DNA from: Aurantiacibacter poecillastricola
GTDB lineage: Bacteria; Pseudomonadota; Alphaproteobacteria; Sphingomonadales; Sphingomonadaceae
Assembly (NCBI RefSeq): GCF_030730945.1
Contig: NZ_JAVAMS010000002.1
Span: 186,001 to 250,000, forward strand
Direction: 5' to 3'
Length of the DNA stretch: 64,000 nucleotides
Shown here: piece by piece, positions 44,236 to 53,821 of the stretch
Position numbering within the stretch: the first letter of the stretch is position 1
Layout: each line of letters begins with the position of its first letter
Program-made: the position numbers and the translations under genes
The notes under the pieces: generated by a model
Told to the model about the DNA's origin: nothing
The model's database searches: none
Seen by the model: only the letters and a program-made list of their open reading frames with translations

Positions 44236-44238
44236 GAC

Positions 44239-45465
44239 CTAGCCCTTCAGCAATTCCGGCAGGTCGCCGCTGACGCCGCGCGCTTCGTCCATGAACCAAC
44301 GCTTGAGCGATGGCATGCGCTGCACTCCGGCCATGCCGAAGCGGCGCACTGCGCTCGCCAGTATGCCGGGCAGACCGAACAGGCGGGTGAGCGTGTCGGT
44401 CGCGCCCATCACCATCAGCGAGTCCATTGCGCGCCATTGTTCATAGCGCGCCAGCATCTGCGCATCGCCGGGATCGAGCCCGAGCCGTCGCGCCTCGGTC
44501 AGGACGTCCACCAGCGCACCCACATCGCGCAGGCCGAGGTTGAGGCCCTGCCCGGCAATCGGGTGCATCCCGTGCGCCGCATCGCCGATGAGGGCGAGGC
44601 GATGGTCGATGATCCTGGCGGTATGCTGGAAGCCCAGCGGATAGGATGAGCGCGAACCCTTCAGCTCGATATCGCCCATGATGTCATGCATGCGCTTTTC
44701 GATCTCGTGCAGGAACGCGCGGTCCGACAGGGCGAGAACTCCGTCTGCATCCTTCTCCGCGACGGTCCATACCAGCGCCGAGCGGTGGCGGCCCTCTTCG
44801 TCGTCGAGCAATGGAAGGAGCGCGAAAGGCCCGTCGGGATAGAAAATCTCCCAGGCGACGCCCTCGTGCGGTTTCTCGTGCACCAGTCCGATAATGATGG
44901 CGCGGTGGTGATAGTCCCACTGCGCCATGGTGAAGCCCGCTTCCTCGCGCGTGGGCGATCCGCGACCTTCGGCGGCGACCATCAGGCTGGCCCGAAGGAC
45001 CGTGCCATCCTCCAGTGTGGCGGAGACGCCGTGCTCCCCCCGCTGGCGGTCAACGATATTCGCCTTCGAGTGCCATGTAATGAGCTTCTCGTCCTTTGCC
45101 GCCTCGAACAGCGTGAGGCGTAGCGTGCGGTTGGCGAACATGCGCCCGAGCGTGCCTTCGTGCCGTTCCGGCCGGAAGTCGATGCGACCCGGCTTCATCC
45201 CGTCGGTGACAGCAATACTCTCGATCGGACAGCCATGCGGCTCAAGCGTGTCGGCAAGGCCGATATTGGTGAACAGGTTCCAGCTGGCGGTGGAGATCGC
45301 CGAAGCGCGTCCGTCGAACCCTTCCGCGGTGAGTTCGGCCGGATCGGCCCGGTCGACAACATGGCTGGAGATGCCTTTCCTGGCCGCGGCGAGCGCCAGC
45401 GTCATACCCACCAGGCCTCCGCCGAGGATGAGGAGATCGCGCCCGGGATTCAACTTGTCGCTCAT
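44239..45465 (-). CDS. FAD-dependent ubiquinone-biosynthesis hydroxylase (UbiH/UbiF type)
   Basis: The 408-residue flavoprotein monooxygenase has the N-terminal GxGxxG motif in LLILGGGLVGMTLALAAARKG and a DG-type motif (VAAEGRGSPTR). The second FAD motif is ALIGDAAHGMHPIAGQGLNLGLRD. These, with GFDGRASAIS near the start, place it among UbiH/UbiF/UbiL ring hydroxylases of the coenzyme Q pathway. Which ring position it hydroxylates cannot be read from the sequence. The start is probably the ATG at 45465; a GTG four codons upstream is possible. It is divergent from the DsbD-like gene by 27 bases. Confidence 0.87.
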   Translation of the reverse strand: MSDKLNPGRDLLILGGGLVGMTLALAAARKGISSHVVDRADPAELTAEGFDGRASAISTASWNLFTNIGLADTLEPHGCPIESIAVTDGMKPGRIDFRPERHEGTLGRMFANRTLRLTLFEAAKDEKLITWHSKANIVDRQRGEHGVSATLEDGTVLRASLMVAAEGRGSPTREEAGFTMAQWDYHHRAIIIGLVHEKPHEGVAWEIFYPDGPFALLPLLDDEEGRHRSALVWTVAEKDADGVLALSDRAFLHEIEKRMHDIMGDIELKGSRSSYPLGFQHTARIIDHRLALIGDAAHGMHPIAGQGLNLGLRDVGALVDVLTEARRLGLDPGDAQMLARYEQWRAMDSLMVMGATDTLTRLFGLPGILASAVRRFGMAGVQRMPSLKRWFMDEARGVSGDLPELLKG

Positions 45466-45492
45466 GCTATCGCTCACTAGTTGTCGCGCACT

Positions 45493-47523
45493 ATGCAGGC
45501 AAGCTCGTCATCACGTTTCATGGCCTATTTCCGGTATCTGGCGATCCTTTGTGCCTGTCTCGGCGCAGCGCTCGCCGTGCCCGTTTCCGCCCAGCGCGCG
45601 AACTATATCGAAGCCGATCTGGTTGCGGAGGAAGCACCGGTGGCCGGTGAAACGCTCACTGTCGCGTTGCGCTTCCGCCCGCAGGAGGGCTGGCACGGCT
45701 ACTGGGCCAACCCTGGCGACGCTGGCGAGGGCATGCGGCTGGACTGGCAGTTGCCCGAAGGCTGGGAAGCGGGCGAGCCGCTTTATCCCGTGCCCCGGGA
45801 ACTGGAGCTGCTGGGCCTCATCAACCACGTCTACAAGGATCCCTATGCGGTGCTCGTGCCGCTGGAGGTTCCTGCGAGCGCGGCAGTTTCGGTCAATCCG
45901 GAGGTCAGCGTGGACGCGCAATGGCTAGCCTGTTCGGACAGGCTTTGCGTGCCAGAGCGCGCGACGCTCACACTGCGCTATCCGCAGCAGACGCCCGAGC
46001 TTGCCGCGCAGTTCGATGCCCACCGCGCCGCCATTCCGCCGCTGCTCGATTCCGAGGCCAGCCTCGCCATCGCGGGTGACACGCTGCGCCTTGCCATCCC
46101 GCTGCCCGCCAGCCTCGACCTCGCCGATCCGCATGTCTTCCTCGAGCAGAAGGACGTTATCGATTATGCAGCACCGCAAGCCTTCTACCGCGATGGGAAC
46201 ATGCTGGTGGCGGAGATCGCGCGTGGCGGCCTACGCAACGAACCGGGCGAACTGAACGGCATTCTCGCCTTTGCCGATGAAGGGGAGGGCGTGCGCTTCT
46301 CCGCCGCGCCGGGAGAGGTGCCGACAGGCGGCACGCGCATCGGCGGGCAGTCTTCGGAGACACCGCTCGCCCTCCTGCTGGGCGGAGCGCTGCTGGGGGG
46401 CTTGCTCCTCAATTTGATGCCCTGCGTCTTCCCGATCCTCAGCCTGAAGGCGCTCACGCTGGCGCGCGCCGGGGGTGAGGAACGGCAGGCGCGGATCGAA
46501 GGGCTGGCCTATACAGCCGGCGTCGTCCTCGCCTGCCTCGCGCTGGGTGCCTTGTTGCTGGTGCTCAGGGCAGGCGGCGCGCAGATCGGCTGGGCGTTCC
46601 AGTTGCAGGAGCCGCTGGTGGTCGCCGCCCTGCTGGTGGTGGCAACGCTGATCACCGCCAATTTCGCCGGGCTGTTCGAGATCCCCTCGCTGCCCATCCG
46701 CACCCGGGGCGAGGGCGGAGCCTTCATGACCGGCCTGCTCGCTGCCGTGGTGGCAACTCCGTGTACGGGGCCGTTCATGGCTGCAGCGCTGGGCGCGGCG
46801 CTGCTCCTCCCTGCGCCGCAAGCGCTGCTGCTCTTCGCCATGCTGGGTCTCGGCCTTGCGCTGCCTTTCCTGTTGCTGGGCTTCGTGCCCGCGCTGCGCC
46901 GGATGCTCCCGAAGCCGGGAGCTTGGATGGAGACGTTCCGCCGAATCCTCGCCATCCCGATGGGTCTGACTGCGCTCGCGCTGGCGTGGCTCGCCATTCG
47001 GCTGGGGGGCATGAGCTTTGCCTTCGCGGCACTGGCCCTCTCGATCCTGCCAGTCGTGGCGCTGGCGGCGCGGCGGAACGCCAACCGCGTCGTGGCGGGC
47101 ATTGCGCTCGTCGCAGCGCTGTATTTCGCCGGATCGCTTCCCTTCCGCGTCGAGGAGCAGGTCGCTCGCAGCGAAAGCGTGCTGGAGCCACAGGCCTACT
47201 CTCAGGAAGCGCTCGCGGAGGCACGCGCTTCGGGCGTGCCTGTGTTCCTGTGGTTCACTGCGGACTGGTGCCTCACATGCAAGGTGAATGAGCAGGTCGC
47301 CATCGAGCGGGAGGCGACGCGCGAGGCTTTCGAGGAGGCTGGCGTCATCGCGATGCGCGGGGACTGGACGCGCCGCGATCCCGCCATCACGCGCTACCTG
47401 GAGGAGTGGCAGGTGGCGGGCGTGCCGCTTTATGTCTGGTATCCGGCTGGCAGCGAGGGCGAGCAATTGCCGCAGGTGCTCACTCCCGATGCACTGGTGG
47501 AGCTTGCCGAGAGCGCCGACTAG
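45493..47523 (+). CDS. DsbD/ScsB-like thiol:disulfide interchange protein
   Basis: The 676-residue transmembrane reductase carries electrons from cytoplasmic thioredoxin to the periplasm. Domain order is signal peptide, N-terminal immunoglobulin-like DsbD-alpha-type domain (about 25-290), and CcdA-like eight-helix core with Cys in NLMPCVFPILSLKAL and ATPCTGPFMAA. A C-terminal thioredoxin domain has Cys593 and Cys596 in ADWCLTCKV. The split between core and ends follows ScsB. Starts at 45481 (TTG), 45493 (ATG) and 45520 (ATG) are all possible and no Shine-Dalgarno is clear. Its stop codon overlaps the stop of the following gene on the other strand. Confidence 0.87.
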   Translation: MQASSSSRFMAYFRYLAILCACLGAALAVPVSAQRANYIEADLVAEEAPVAGETLTVALRFRPQEGWHGYWANPGDAGEGMRLDWQLPEGWEAGEPLYPVPRELELLGLINHVYKDPYAVLVPLEVPASAAVSVNPEVSVDAQWLACSDRLCVPERATLTLRYPQQTPELAAQFDAHRAAIPPLLDSEASLAIAGDTLRLAIPLPASLDLADPHVFLEQKDVIDYAAPQAFYRDGNMLVAEIARGGLRNEPGELNGILAFADEGEGVRFSAAPGEVPTGGTRIGGQSSETPLALLLGGALLGGLLLNLMPCVFPILSLKALTLARAGGEERQARIEGLAYTAGVVLACLALGALLLVLRAGGAQIGWAFQLQEPLVVAALLVVATLITANFAGLFEIPSLPIRTRGEGGAFMTGLLAAVVATPCTGPFMAAALGAALLLPAPQALLLFAMLGLGLALPFLLLGFVPALRRMLPKPGAWMETFRRILAIPMGLTALALAWLAIRLGGMSFAFAALALSILPVVALAARRNANRVVAGIALVAALYFAGSLPFRVEEQVARSESVLEPQAYSQEALAEARASGVPVFLWFTADWCLTCKVNEQVAIEREATREAFEEAGVIAMRGDWTRRDPAITRYLEEWQVAGVPLYVWYPAGSEGEQLPQVLTPDALVELAESAD

Positions 47524-48095
47524 GTCGCGTCCTCTTCGGGCAGGTCGCTCTCCACCGGCTCCGGCCTTCCTCCCGCCTGGCACCATTCGAGGAATTCGCC
47601 GGTGATCCGCGTACCCTCGATCTCCAGCGTGCCGCGCCCCGGCAGGGTGGCGGTAATGTCGCGCGTGCCCGAGAACACCTCGAGCTGCGGATCGTCGGCG
47701 GGAAGGCGCGCTTCCCAGTGCCATTCGCCATCCGCCAGCGCCGCATCGACGAGGAACCGGCTGTTGATGCCATTGCCGATCACCGGAAAAAGCGCACCTT
47801 GTCCGGGATAAGCCCGCGCATGGCGGATGATGACGAGTTGGGGAGGCTCCTCGTCGACGTCGCACGCCAGTGTCAGCAATGGATCAGCGCCCCTGTCGCC
47901 GTAGCGGATCGCCTGTCCGTCTTCGGACACCTGCCACACCGCCTGGCTGGTATCGGGCGACGGTTCGGCGCCAGCCTGCCGCTTCCCCGCATCGTCGAGC
48001 GATACGCGCTGCACGCCCTGTTGCCGGGCGGCGGGCTGGCGTTCGCATGCGGTAACGGCCATGGCGGTGAAGGCGAGAGCGAAAGCGATACGCAT
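47520..48095 (-). CDS. Putative lipoprotein
   Basis: This 191-residue product has a lipoprotein signal (MRIAFALAFTAMAVTAC with the Cys at 17). The rest is mainly beta-rich and acidic, with YGDRGADPLLTLACDVDEEPPQLVIIRHA, EWHWEARLP and a C-terminal EFLEWCQAG. Small-amplitude conservation of this pattern is known among erythrobacterial lipoproteins of unknown function, but I do not recognise a named family. Convergent with the DsbD-like gene, sharing CTAG at the stops. Confidence 0.65.
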   Translation of the reverse strand: MRIAFALAFTAMAVTACERQPAARQQGVQRVSLDDAGKRQAGAEPSPDTSQAVWQVSEDGQAIRYGDRGADPLLTLACDVDEEPPQLVIIRHARAYPGQGALFPVIGNGINSRFLVDAALADGEWHWEARLPADDPQLEVFSGTRDITATLPGRGTLEIEGTRITGEFLEWCQAGGRPEPVESDLPEEDAT

Positions 48096-48158
48096 GGTGA
48101 AGCGCTACTCCGCCTCGCTTGTTTCAGGCAAGCGATCTTCGGCGATAGGCTGGGGATG

Positions 48159-48725
48159 TTAGGCGCAGGCGTTGAAGACGCGGATCACGGCTTCGGAAGG
48201 CGGTACCTGGAGCGCCTCGCCGGATTCCGGCTGCACGGTGATCGGGCCCTCGTTCTCGGTGAAGGCGCGTTGCAGCCCTTCCGCCTGCGGTGGGACCGCG
48301 CCCTGCCAGACATATTCCGGGCCCAGTTCGTTACGGACCGCGTTCATTTCGACCGAGGCGTCGTAGTCGCTGCCGATGAAGCGGAGCATCTGCTCGCCGC
48401 CTTCCTCGGCAGTGTCGTAGAGCGTGACGATAATGGACTGGGTGCCCGATGGTCCGGTGTCGCAGGCAATCGCCAGTACCCCTTCGCTTTCGGGCGGACC
48501 GTAGAGCGCACTGCGGAACGCGGACTTGTACACCCAGCGAAGCCCATCGGCCCCGACCGGGTCTTCCATGTCGCCCGTTGCTACCGGCGAAGGATCGGGC
48601 GCGGGAGAAGGCGCTGGCGTCTGCACGCTCTCGTCCTGCGCCAGATCAACGGGTTCAGGCGCGGGGTCATCTCCCGAACACGCGCCGAGAGCAAGTACGA
48701 CAAGCGCAGCGGCGATCCTGTGCAT
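48159..48725 (-). CDS. Putative lipoprotein
   Basis: The 188-residue product starts at an ATG preceded by GGAAAGGAG. It has a lipoprotein signal (HRIAAALVVLALGACSG), then an acidic, proline-rich linker (DPAPEPVDLAQDESVQTPAPSP). The compact C-terminal part contains WVYKSAFRSALYGPPESEGVLAIAC and FNACA. The second half weakly resembles the neighbouring lipoprotein at 47520-48095 (both hold LxIAC-like or LTLAC-like strands before acidic loops). No named family was recognised. Confidence 0.65.
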   Translation of the reverse strand: MHRIAAALVVLALGACSGDDPAPEPVDLAQDESVQTPAPSPAPDPSPVATGDMEDPVGADGLRWVYKSAFRSALYGPPESEGVLAIACDTGPSGTQSIIVTLYDTAEEGGEQMLRFIGSDYDASVEMNAVRNELGPEYVWQGAVPPQAEGLQRAFTENEGPITVQPESGEALQVPPSEAVIRVFNACA

Positions 48726-48787
48726 TACCAAGTCTCCTTTCCCCGCCAACGGGACGGGGAAGGGGGTGTTCCGAAGCCTGGCTACGC

Positions 48788-50977
48788 CTAGCCTTTCCCG
48801 AACTTCTTCTGCGTACGCCCGTAACGCAGTTTGCGTGTGCCCGGCTTGCCCTCGTTGGAACGGCCCACGACCGGCGCCTTTTTCTCCGCCTCGCCGAGAC
48901 CCAGTTCGTCGTTCTCGAGCCTGCGGATCTCGTCGCGCAGGCGTCCCGCTTCCTCGAACTCCAGATTGGCGGCGGCGTTGCGCATGCGTTTTTCGAGGTC
49001 CTCGATGTAAGCGCGAAGGTTGTGGCCGACGAGGTTGTTCACCTCGTCATCGCCGGTATCGACGGTCACCCCATCGGCAGCTGCCGAATGGGCCACGATG
49101 TCGGCGATGTCGCGCTTGATCGTGGTCGGCGTGATGCCGTGTTCTGCGTTGTATTCGCGCTGCTTCTCGCGGCGACGCTCGGTCTCCGCCATGGCGCGTT
49201 CCATGCTGCCCGTCACGCGGTCGGCATAGAGGATCACGCGGCCATCGACGTTGCGCGCGGCTCGCCCGATGGTCTGGATCAGCGAGGTTTCGGAGCGCAG
49301 GAACCCTTCCTTGTCGGCATCGAGGATCGCCACCAACCCGCATTCGGGAATGTCTAACCCCTCGCGCAGCAGGTTGATGCCGATCAGCACGTCGTAGACG
49401 CCAAGGCGCAGGTCGCGGATAAGCTCGATACGCTCCAGCGTCTCCACGTCGGAGTGCATGTAGCGCACGCGCACGCCCTGCTCGTGCATGAACTCGGTCA
49501 GGTCTTCGGCCATGCGCTTGGTCAGCGTGGTGACGAGGGTGCGGTAGCCTTTCTGCGCGGTCGCCTTGGCCTCGGCGATGCAGTCCTGCACCTGGTCCTC
49601 GACCGGCTTGATCTCGACCGGCGGGTCGATGAGGCCAGTGGGGCGGATCACCTGCTCGGCAAAGACACCGCCGGTCTGTTCCAGCTCCCAAGGGCCGGGC
49701 GTGGCGGATACGGCCACGGTCTGCGGGCGCATCGCGTCCCACTCGTTGAAGCGCAGCGGACGGTTGTCGATGCAAGAGGGCAGGCGGAAGCCGTATTCGG
49801 CCAGCGTCAGCTTGCGGCGATGGTCGCCCCGCGCCATCGCGCCGATCTGGGGAATGGTCTGGTGGCTTTCGTCCACGAAAAGGAGGGCATTCTCGGGCAG
49901 GTATTCAAACAACGTGGGCGGCGGTTCGCCGGGCAGGCGCCCCGTCAGGAAGCGGGAGTAGTTCTCGATCCCGTTGCAGCTGCCGGTGGCGGCGATCATT
50001 TCCAGGTCGAAATTGGTGCGCTGTTCCAGCCGCTGCGCTTCCAGCAGCCGGCCTTCCTCGTGCAGTTCCTTGAGGCGTTCCTCCAGCTCGAACTTGATGG
50101 CTTCCGAAGCCTGTTTCATCGTTGGGCCGGGGGTGACGTAGTGCGAATTCGCATAAACGCGCACCTTGGAGAGGGTCTGCCCCTTCTTTCCTGTTAGCGG
50201 ATCGAACTCGGCGATTTCCTCGATATCGTCGCCGAAGAAGCTGATGCGCCAGGCGGTGTCCTCGAGGTGGCTGGGGAAGATCTCCAGATTATCGCCGCGC
50301 ACGCGGAAGCAGCCGCGCGCAAAAGCGGTGTCGTTGCGCTTGTATTGAAGGGCCACCAGTTTCCGAATGAGCTCGCGCTGGTCGACGGTGTCGCCAGTCT
50401 TGATGTCGAACACCATGGCCGAATAGGTCTCGACCGAGCCGATGCCGTAAAGGCAGGAGACCGATGCCACGATCAGCACGTCGTCCCTCTCCAGCAGGGC
50501 TCGCGTGGCGGAGTGGCGCATGCGGTCGATGGCCTCGTTCACGCTCGACTCCTTCTCGATATAGGTGTCGGAGCGCGGGACGTAGGCTTCGGGCTGGTAG
50601 TAGTCGTAATAGCTGACGAAATACTCGACCGCGTTTTCCGGGAAGAAGCTCTTGAATTCGCCGTAAAGCTGGGCGGCGAGGATCTTGTTGGGCGCCAGTA
50701 CGAGGGCAGGGCGTTGCAACTGCTCTACCACCTTTGCCATCGTGAAGGTCTTGCCGCTGCCCGTCACGCCGAGCAGCACTTGAGTCTGCTCCTTGTCCTT
50801 CGCCGCTTCCACAAGTTCGGCAATCGCGGTGGGCTGGTCGCCCGCGGGCTCGTAGCTGGAGACGAGCTTGAACGGCTTCTGCTCGTCCGGCTTTTCCGGG
50901 CGAGCGGGCTTGTGGGGGGTGAATTCGCCGGTGGTATCGGGCTCTTCCAGCCCGCGGCGGATAACGAGTTCGGCCAT
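48788..50977 (-). CDS. uvrB: Excinuclease ABC subunit B
   Basis: UvrB verifies DNA damage and positions UvrC in nucleotide-excision repair. The 729-residue protein shows Walker A GVTGSGKT (residues 70-77), the beta-hairpin [15 protein letters not shown], helicase motifs such as [11 protein letters not shown] and [31 protein letters not shown] in outline, QTIGRAARN, and a C-terminal UVR domain ([26 protein letters not shown] in outline). The N-terminus is about 35 residues longer than in E. coli UvrB and is Pro/Glu-rich. A Lys-rich tail closes the protein. An in-frame ATG was taken as start. Confidence 0.97.
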   Translation of the reverse strand: MAELVIRRGLEEPDTTGEFTPHKPARPEKPDEQKPFKLVSSYEPAGDQPTAIAELVEAAKDKEQTQVLLGVTGSGKTFTMAKVVEQLQRPALVLAPNKILAAQLYGEFKSFFPENAVEYFVSYYDYYQPEAYVPRSDTYIEKESSVNEAIDRMRHSATRALLERDDVLIVASVSCLYGIGSVETYSAMVFDIKTGDTVDQRELIRKLVALQYKRNDTAFARGCFRVRGDNLEIFPSHLEDTAWRISFFGDDIEEIAEFDPLTGKKGQTLSKVRVYANSHYVTPGPTMKQASEAIKFELEERLKELHEEGRLLEAQRLEQRTNFDLEMIAATGSCNGIENYSRFLTGRLPGEPPPTLFEYLPENALLFVDESHQTIPQIGAMARGDHRRKLTLAEYGFRLPSCIDNRPLRFNEWDAMRPQTVAVSATPGPWELEQTGGVFAEQVIRPTGLIDPPVEIKPVEDQVQDCIAEAKATAQKGYRTLVTTLTKRMAEDLTEFMHEQGVRVRYMHSDVETLERIELIRDLRLGVYDVLIGINLLREGLDIPECGLVAILDADKEGFLRSETSLIQTIGRAARNVDGRVILYADRVTGSMERAMAETERRREKQREYNAEHGITPTTIKRDIADIVAHSAAADGVTVDTGDDEVNNLVGHNLRAYIEDLEKRMRNAAANLEFEEAGRLRDEIRRLENDELGLGEAEKKAPVVGRSNEGKPGTRKLRYGRTQKKFGKG

Positions 50978-51064
50978 GCCGCGTTATATGGGAGCGAATT
51001 GATCCTTGCTCAACCGGGCGCAAGGCTCCAGCATCGCGCGCGACCCATGAAAAAGGATTTTTGC

Positions 51065-51610
51065 ATGAATTTCAAGTTCGCGCTCTGCGCATCCGCCGTA
51101 TTCGCCCTCGCGGCCTGCGGCGATTCCGGCACGGTGGAGGATCCCAACGATCCTGCCCAGATCGAGGCCGCGACGCGCGACCTGCCCAAGCCCCAGCCCG
51201 GCGAATACCGCACTACCGGCGAGCTTGTCGAACTCGAGCTGCCCGGCGCCTCCGAAGAAGAAGTGCAGATGATGCGCGGCATCATGGAGCAGGGCGCTGC
51301 ACAGGATCGCACCTTCTGCATGACGCAGGAGGAAGCCGACCAGGGCTACCAGGAATTCCTCGACAATATGGCGCAGGGTTCCGACGAGTGCGAATTCACC
51401 GAATTCACTGTTTCAGGCGACAACCTCGATGCCACCATGGCGTGCGACGACGGTGCGGGCTCTGTCGGCACCATGTCCTTCGGCGGCACCATCAGTGAAA
51501 CCTCGCAGGACATGACGGTGACGATGGACATGGAAAACGCCGGGGAAGGCCAGGCCATGCGGATGGTGCTGCGCAACCGGTCCGAACGCATCGGCGAATG
51601 TGAAGGGTGA
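51065..51610 (+). CDS. DUF3617 lipoprotein (first of three)
   Basis: This 181-residue lipoprotein has lipobox LAAC at Cys18 and an acidic body. Characteristic DUF3617 elements are PKPQPGEYRTTGELVELELPG, CMTQEEADQGYQEFLDNM, DECEFTEFTVSGDNLDATMAC and a final beta strand ending in GEC. The start at 51065 has AAAAAGGA eight bases upstream; an ATG at 51047 lies too far upstream of the signal. DUF3617 proteins are secreted and of unknown function. Two paralogs follow on the same strand. Confidence 0.82.
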   Translation: MNFKFALCASAVFALAACGDSGTVEDPNDPAQIEAATRDLPKPQPGEYRTTGELVELELPGASEEEVQMMRGIMEQGAAQDRTFCMTQEEADQGYQEFLDNMAQGSDECEFTEFTVSGDNLDATMACDDGAGSVGTMSFGGTISETSQDMTVTMDMENAGEGQAMRMVLRNRSERIGECEG

Positions 51611-51759
51611 TCGTCCGTTGAGCAAGACTGTGGCTGCCTGACCTGAAATGGGACGGCGGCCACACTGCGCACTCGCCGCAATTGGCTTGCCCGCAGGCGC
51701 TTGTTAACTCCTGCCAGGCTCGCGGGCACCCTCCGCCCGGGCGATGACAGGGGAATACG

Positions 51760-52299
51760 ATGCGTCTGAACCATGCACTGCCGCTTCTTGCAGGCCTTGC
51801 GCTCGCGGCCTGCTGGGGCAATTCGGACGAGGACCTGACCGACGAGGCGCTCTCGGCGGACGAGGTGTCGGGCGCGCTCGGCGATGACGGCGTGATGCCC
51901 GCGCCGGGTGAGTACAGCATCAGCTACGATCTCGTCTCGGTCGAGATGGTGAACGGCCAGGTGCAGGACATGGCTGCGCTGGAAGCTGCGTTCGCGGAAG
52001 GTGCGGAAGAGCAGACCAGCTTCTGCGTGACCGAGGCTATGGACCGCGAGGCATGGATCTCCGCCATGACCGACAATTCCTGCACCTTCTCCCGCTTCTC
52101 CGGGCTGGAAACCGGGGAGATCGATCTCGCCATGACCTGCGAGGCAGAAGACGGGCCACAGGGCCGTATCACCATGATCGGCACTTCGGGCGAAGCAAGC
52201 TCCGACATGGAAATGAGCTTCACGCAGCCGATCCCGGGCGTGGGCGACGCCGACATTGCTCTGCGCGTCGCGACCCAGCGTACTGGCGATTGCAGATAG
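51760..52299 (+). CDS. DUF3617 lipoprotein (second of three)
   Basis: This 179-residue acidic lipoprotein (lipobox LAAC) shares the DUF3617 layout. It has MPAPGEYSISYDLVSVEM, TSFCVTEAMDREAWISAM, SCTFSRFSGLETGEIDLAMTC and a closing GDCR. It lies 149 bases after the first copy, with a purine-rich ACAGGGGAAT upstream, and 19 bases before the third copy. Sequence identity to its neighbours is low outside the motifs, so the duplication is old. Confidence 0.8.
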   Translation: MRLNHALPLLAGLALAACWGNSDEDLTDEALSADEVSGALGDDGVMPAPGEYSISYDLVSVEMVNGQVQDMAALEAAFAEGAEEQTSFCVTEAMDREAWISAMTDNSCTFSRFSGLETGEIDLAMTCEAEDGPQGRITMIGTSGEASSDMEMSFTQPIPGVGDADIALRVATQRTGDCR

Positions 52300-52318
52300 G
52301 GCTGCTAGTCTGCATGGC

Positions 52319-52897
52319 ATGAGTCGCATTCGATTTCAGGGCTACCGTGAAGGCACCATTGCCATCACCACCATGATTGCCCTGTCCGCCTGCGCCGACG
52401 AGGCGCAGCCCTTGTCCAAAGAGACCATAGCCGAGCGCGCGGCGAGGCTCACCGCACCGCAGCCCGGCCTGTATCGCACCACTAGCGAACTCGTGAACTT
52501 CGAGCTGCCCAACGCCCCGCCGCCAGAGGCGGAGCGGATGCGCCACCGCTTTGGCTTCGTCGAACCGCAAGTGGCCGAAGCATGCCTCACCGCCGAAGAG
52601 GCTGCTCGCGGTTTCCTCCCACTGCTGGATGCGATGCAGGATGGGACCTGCCAGTTCATCCGCTTCGATACGGGCGAGACCTCACTCGACGCTCTGATGC
52701 AATGCGAATCGGCGAACGGTACGATCTCGCAGGCGGAGATGACAGGCGAGACGAGTACCTCAGCCTCCAGCCTCGAAACGCGCATAGAACAGCGCGGAGA
52801 GGGTTTGCCGGGCGGCGAAATGCGCTTCACTTTGCTGGTCGAGACAATGCGGCTTGGCTCCTGCGCGGGTGAAGGCTCGGGCATAGCCGGGAACTGA
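52319..52897 (+). CDS. DUF3617 protein (third of three)
   Basis: This 192-residue protein has a weaker signal (GTIAITTMIALSAC). It shows the same order of motifs: TAPQPGLYRTTSELVNFELPN, EACLTAEEAARGFLPLLDAM, TCQFIRFDTGETSLDALMQC and a final LGSC. It is closest to the first copy in the LYRTT(S/G)ELVxxELP part. It follows the second copy by 19 bases and is 3 bases before the alpha/beta hydrolase, so the last two DUF3617 genes and the hydrolase may be one transcript. Confidence 0.78.
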   Translation: MSRIRFQGYREGTIAITTMIALSACADEAQPLSKETIAERAARLTAPQPGLYRTTSELVNFELPNAPPPEAERMRHRFGFVEPQVAEACLTAEEAARGFLPLLDAMQDGTCQFIRFDTGETSLDALMQCESANGTISQAEMTGETSTSASSLETRIEQRGEGLPGGEMRFTLLVETMRLGSCAGEGSGIAGN

Positions 52898-52900
52898 GCG

Positions 52901-53743
52901 ATGGCGGACGGGCGCGATACTTCAAGGCGGATAGTCTATGCCGTGGCAGCGCTTGCCGCAGGCGCGATGGCCATACCGCCCGTGCGGCGCCGGGTGCTGG
53001 CCGCGGCGAATGGCGCGCGCCACTCGGTAAAGCGGCGCGTCGAGCTGCTGAAGGGCGAAGCGCCGCCCGATGCCCATGCTCCGCCGCTAAGGTTTTTCGT
53101 TGCCGAGCTGGGACAACTGGCCGCGCCTGCCATTCGCCTGTTCAAGCCGCCATTGCCGATCGAGGAGGCCGCGGCACCCAAGGTCGTCATCCTGTTGCCC
53201 GGCTTCGCCACCCATCCCTGGCGCATGAAGTACATGGCCAAGGAACTCGAACGCGCTGGTCACATCGTGAAACGCTGGGGCCTCGGCTACAATTACGGGC
53301 CGACGAAGGAAAATATCGAGCTGCTCGCCAATCGCGTCTGCTCGGTACGCGAGCGATACCGGCAGAACGTCGTGCTCGTGGGCTGGAGCCTCGGCGGAAT
53401 ATTCGCCCGGGAAGTGGCGAAGATGCATCCCAATTGCATCGCTAAGGTCATCACGATGGGCACGCCCTTTAGCCACACACCCTATTCGAACAACATGTGG
53501 CGCATCTACCAGGCCGTTGCCGGGCACAGGGTGGAGGAGCCGCCGATCGAGACCAACACGGCCGAGAAGCCGCCCGTCGAAACGGTCGCCTTCTGGAGCC
53601 CGCGCGACGGCGCGATCTCGCGACGCGCCGCCTGCGGCCTTCCCGGGGAGCGCGACCGCGCGGTGGCGCTGCGTTGTACGCATATGGGGTTCTGCAACTC
53701 CAGCGAGGTCATTCTGGCTCTCGACAAGGAACTTAAGCGATAA
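52901..53743 (+). CDS. Alpha/beta-hydrolase (esterase/lipase family)
   Basis: This 280-residue protein has an N-terminal hydrophobic or anchor segment (VYAVAALAAGAMAI) followed by an alpha/beta-hydrolase core. The core has VVILLPGFATHPWRM before the oxyanion hole and nucleophile Ser in VGWSLGGIFAREVA. The acid is probably Asp in FWSPRDGAISRRA and His in CTHMGFCNSSE. The substrate is unknown. It precedes the ATP-grasp gene of the Anbu operon by about 80 bases and may belong to the same transcription unit. Confidence 0.8.
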   Translation: MADGRDTSRRIVYAVAALAAGAMAIPPVRRRVLAAANGARHSVKRRVELLKGEAPPDAHAPPLRFFVAELGQLAAPAIRLFKPPLPIEEAAAPKVVILLPGFATHPWRMKYMAKELERAGHIVKRWGLGYNYGPTKENIELLANRVCSVRERYRQNVVLVGWSLGGIFAREVAKMHPNCIAKVITMGTPFSHTPYSNNMWRIYQAVAGHRVEEPPIETNTAEKPPVETVAFWSPRDGAISRRAACGLPGERDRAVALRCTHMGFCNSSEVILALDKELKR

Positions 53744-53821
53744 TGAGGCTTTGATTCCCGAACGGGTTTGGCGCATGCTGCACGTGCGAATAAGCCGAGC
53801 GTCTTTGGCAAGGGGATCCGA

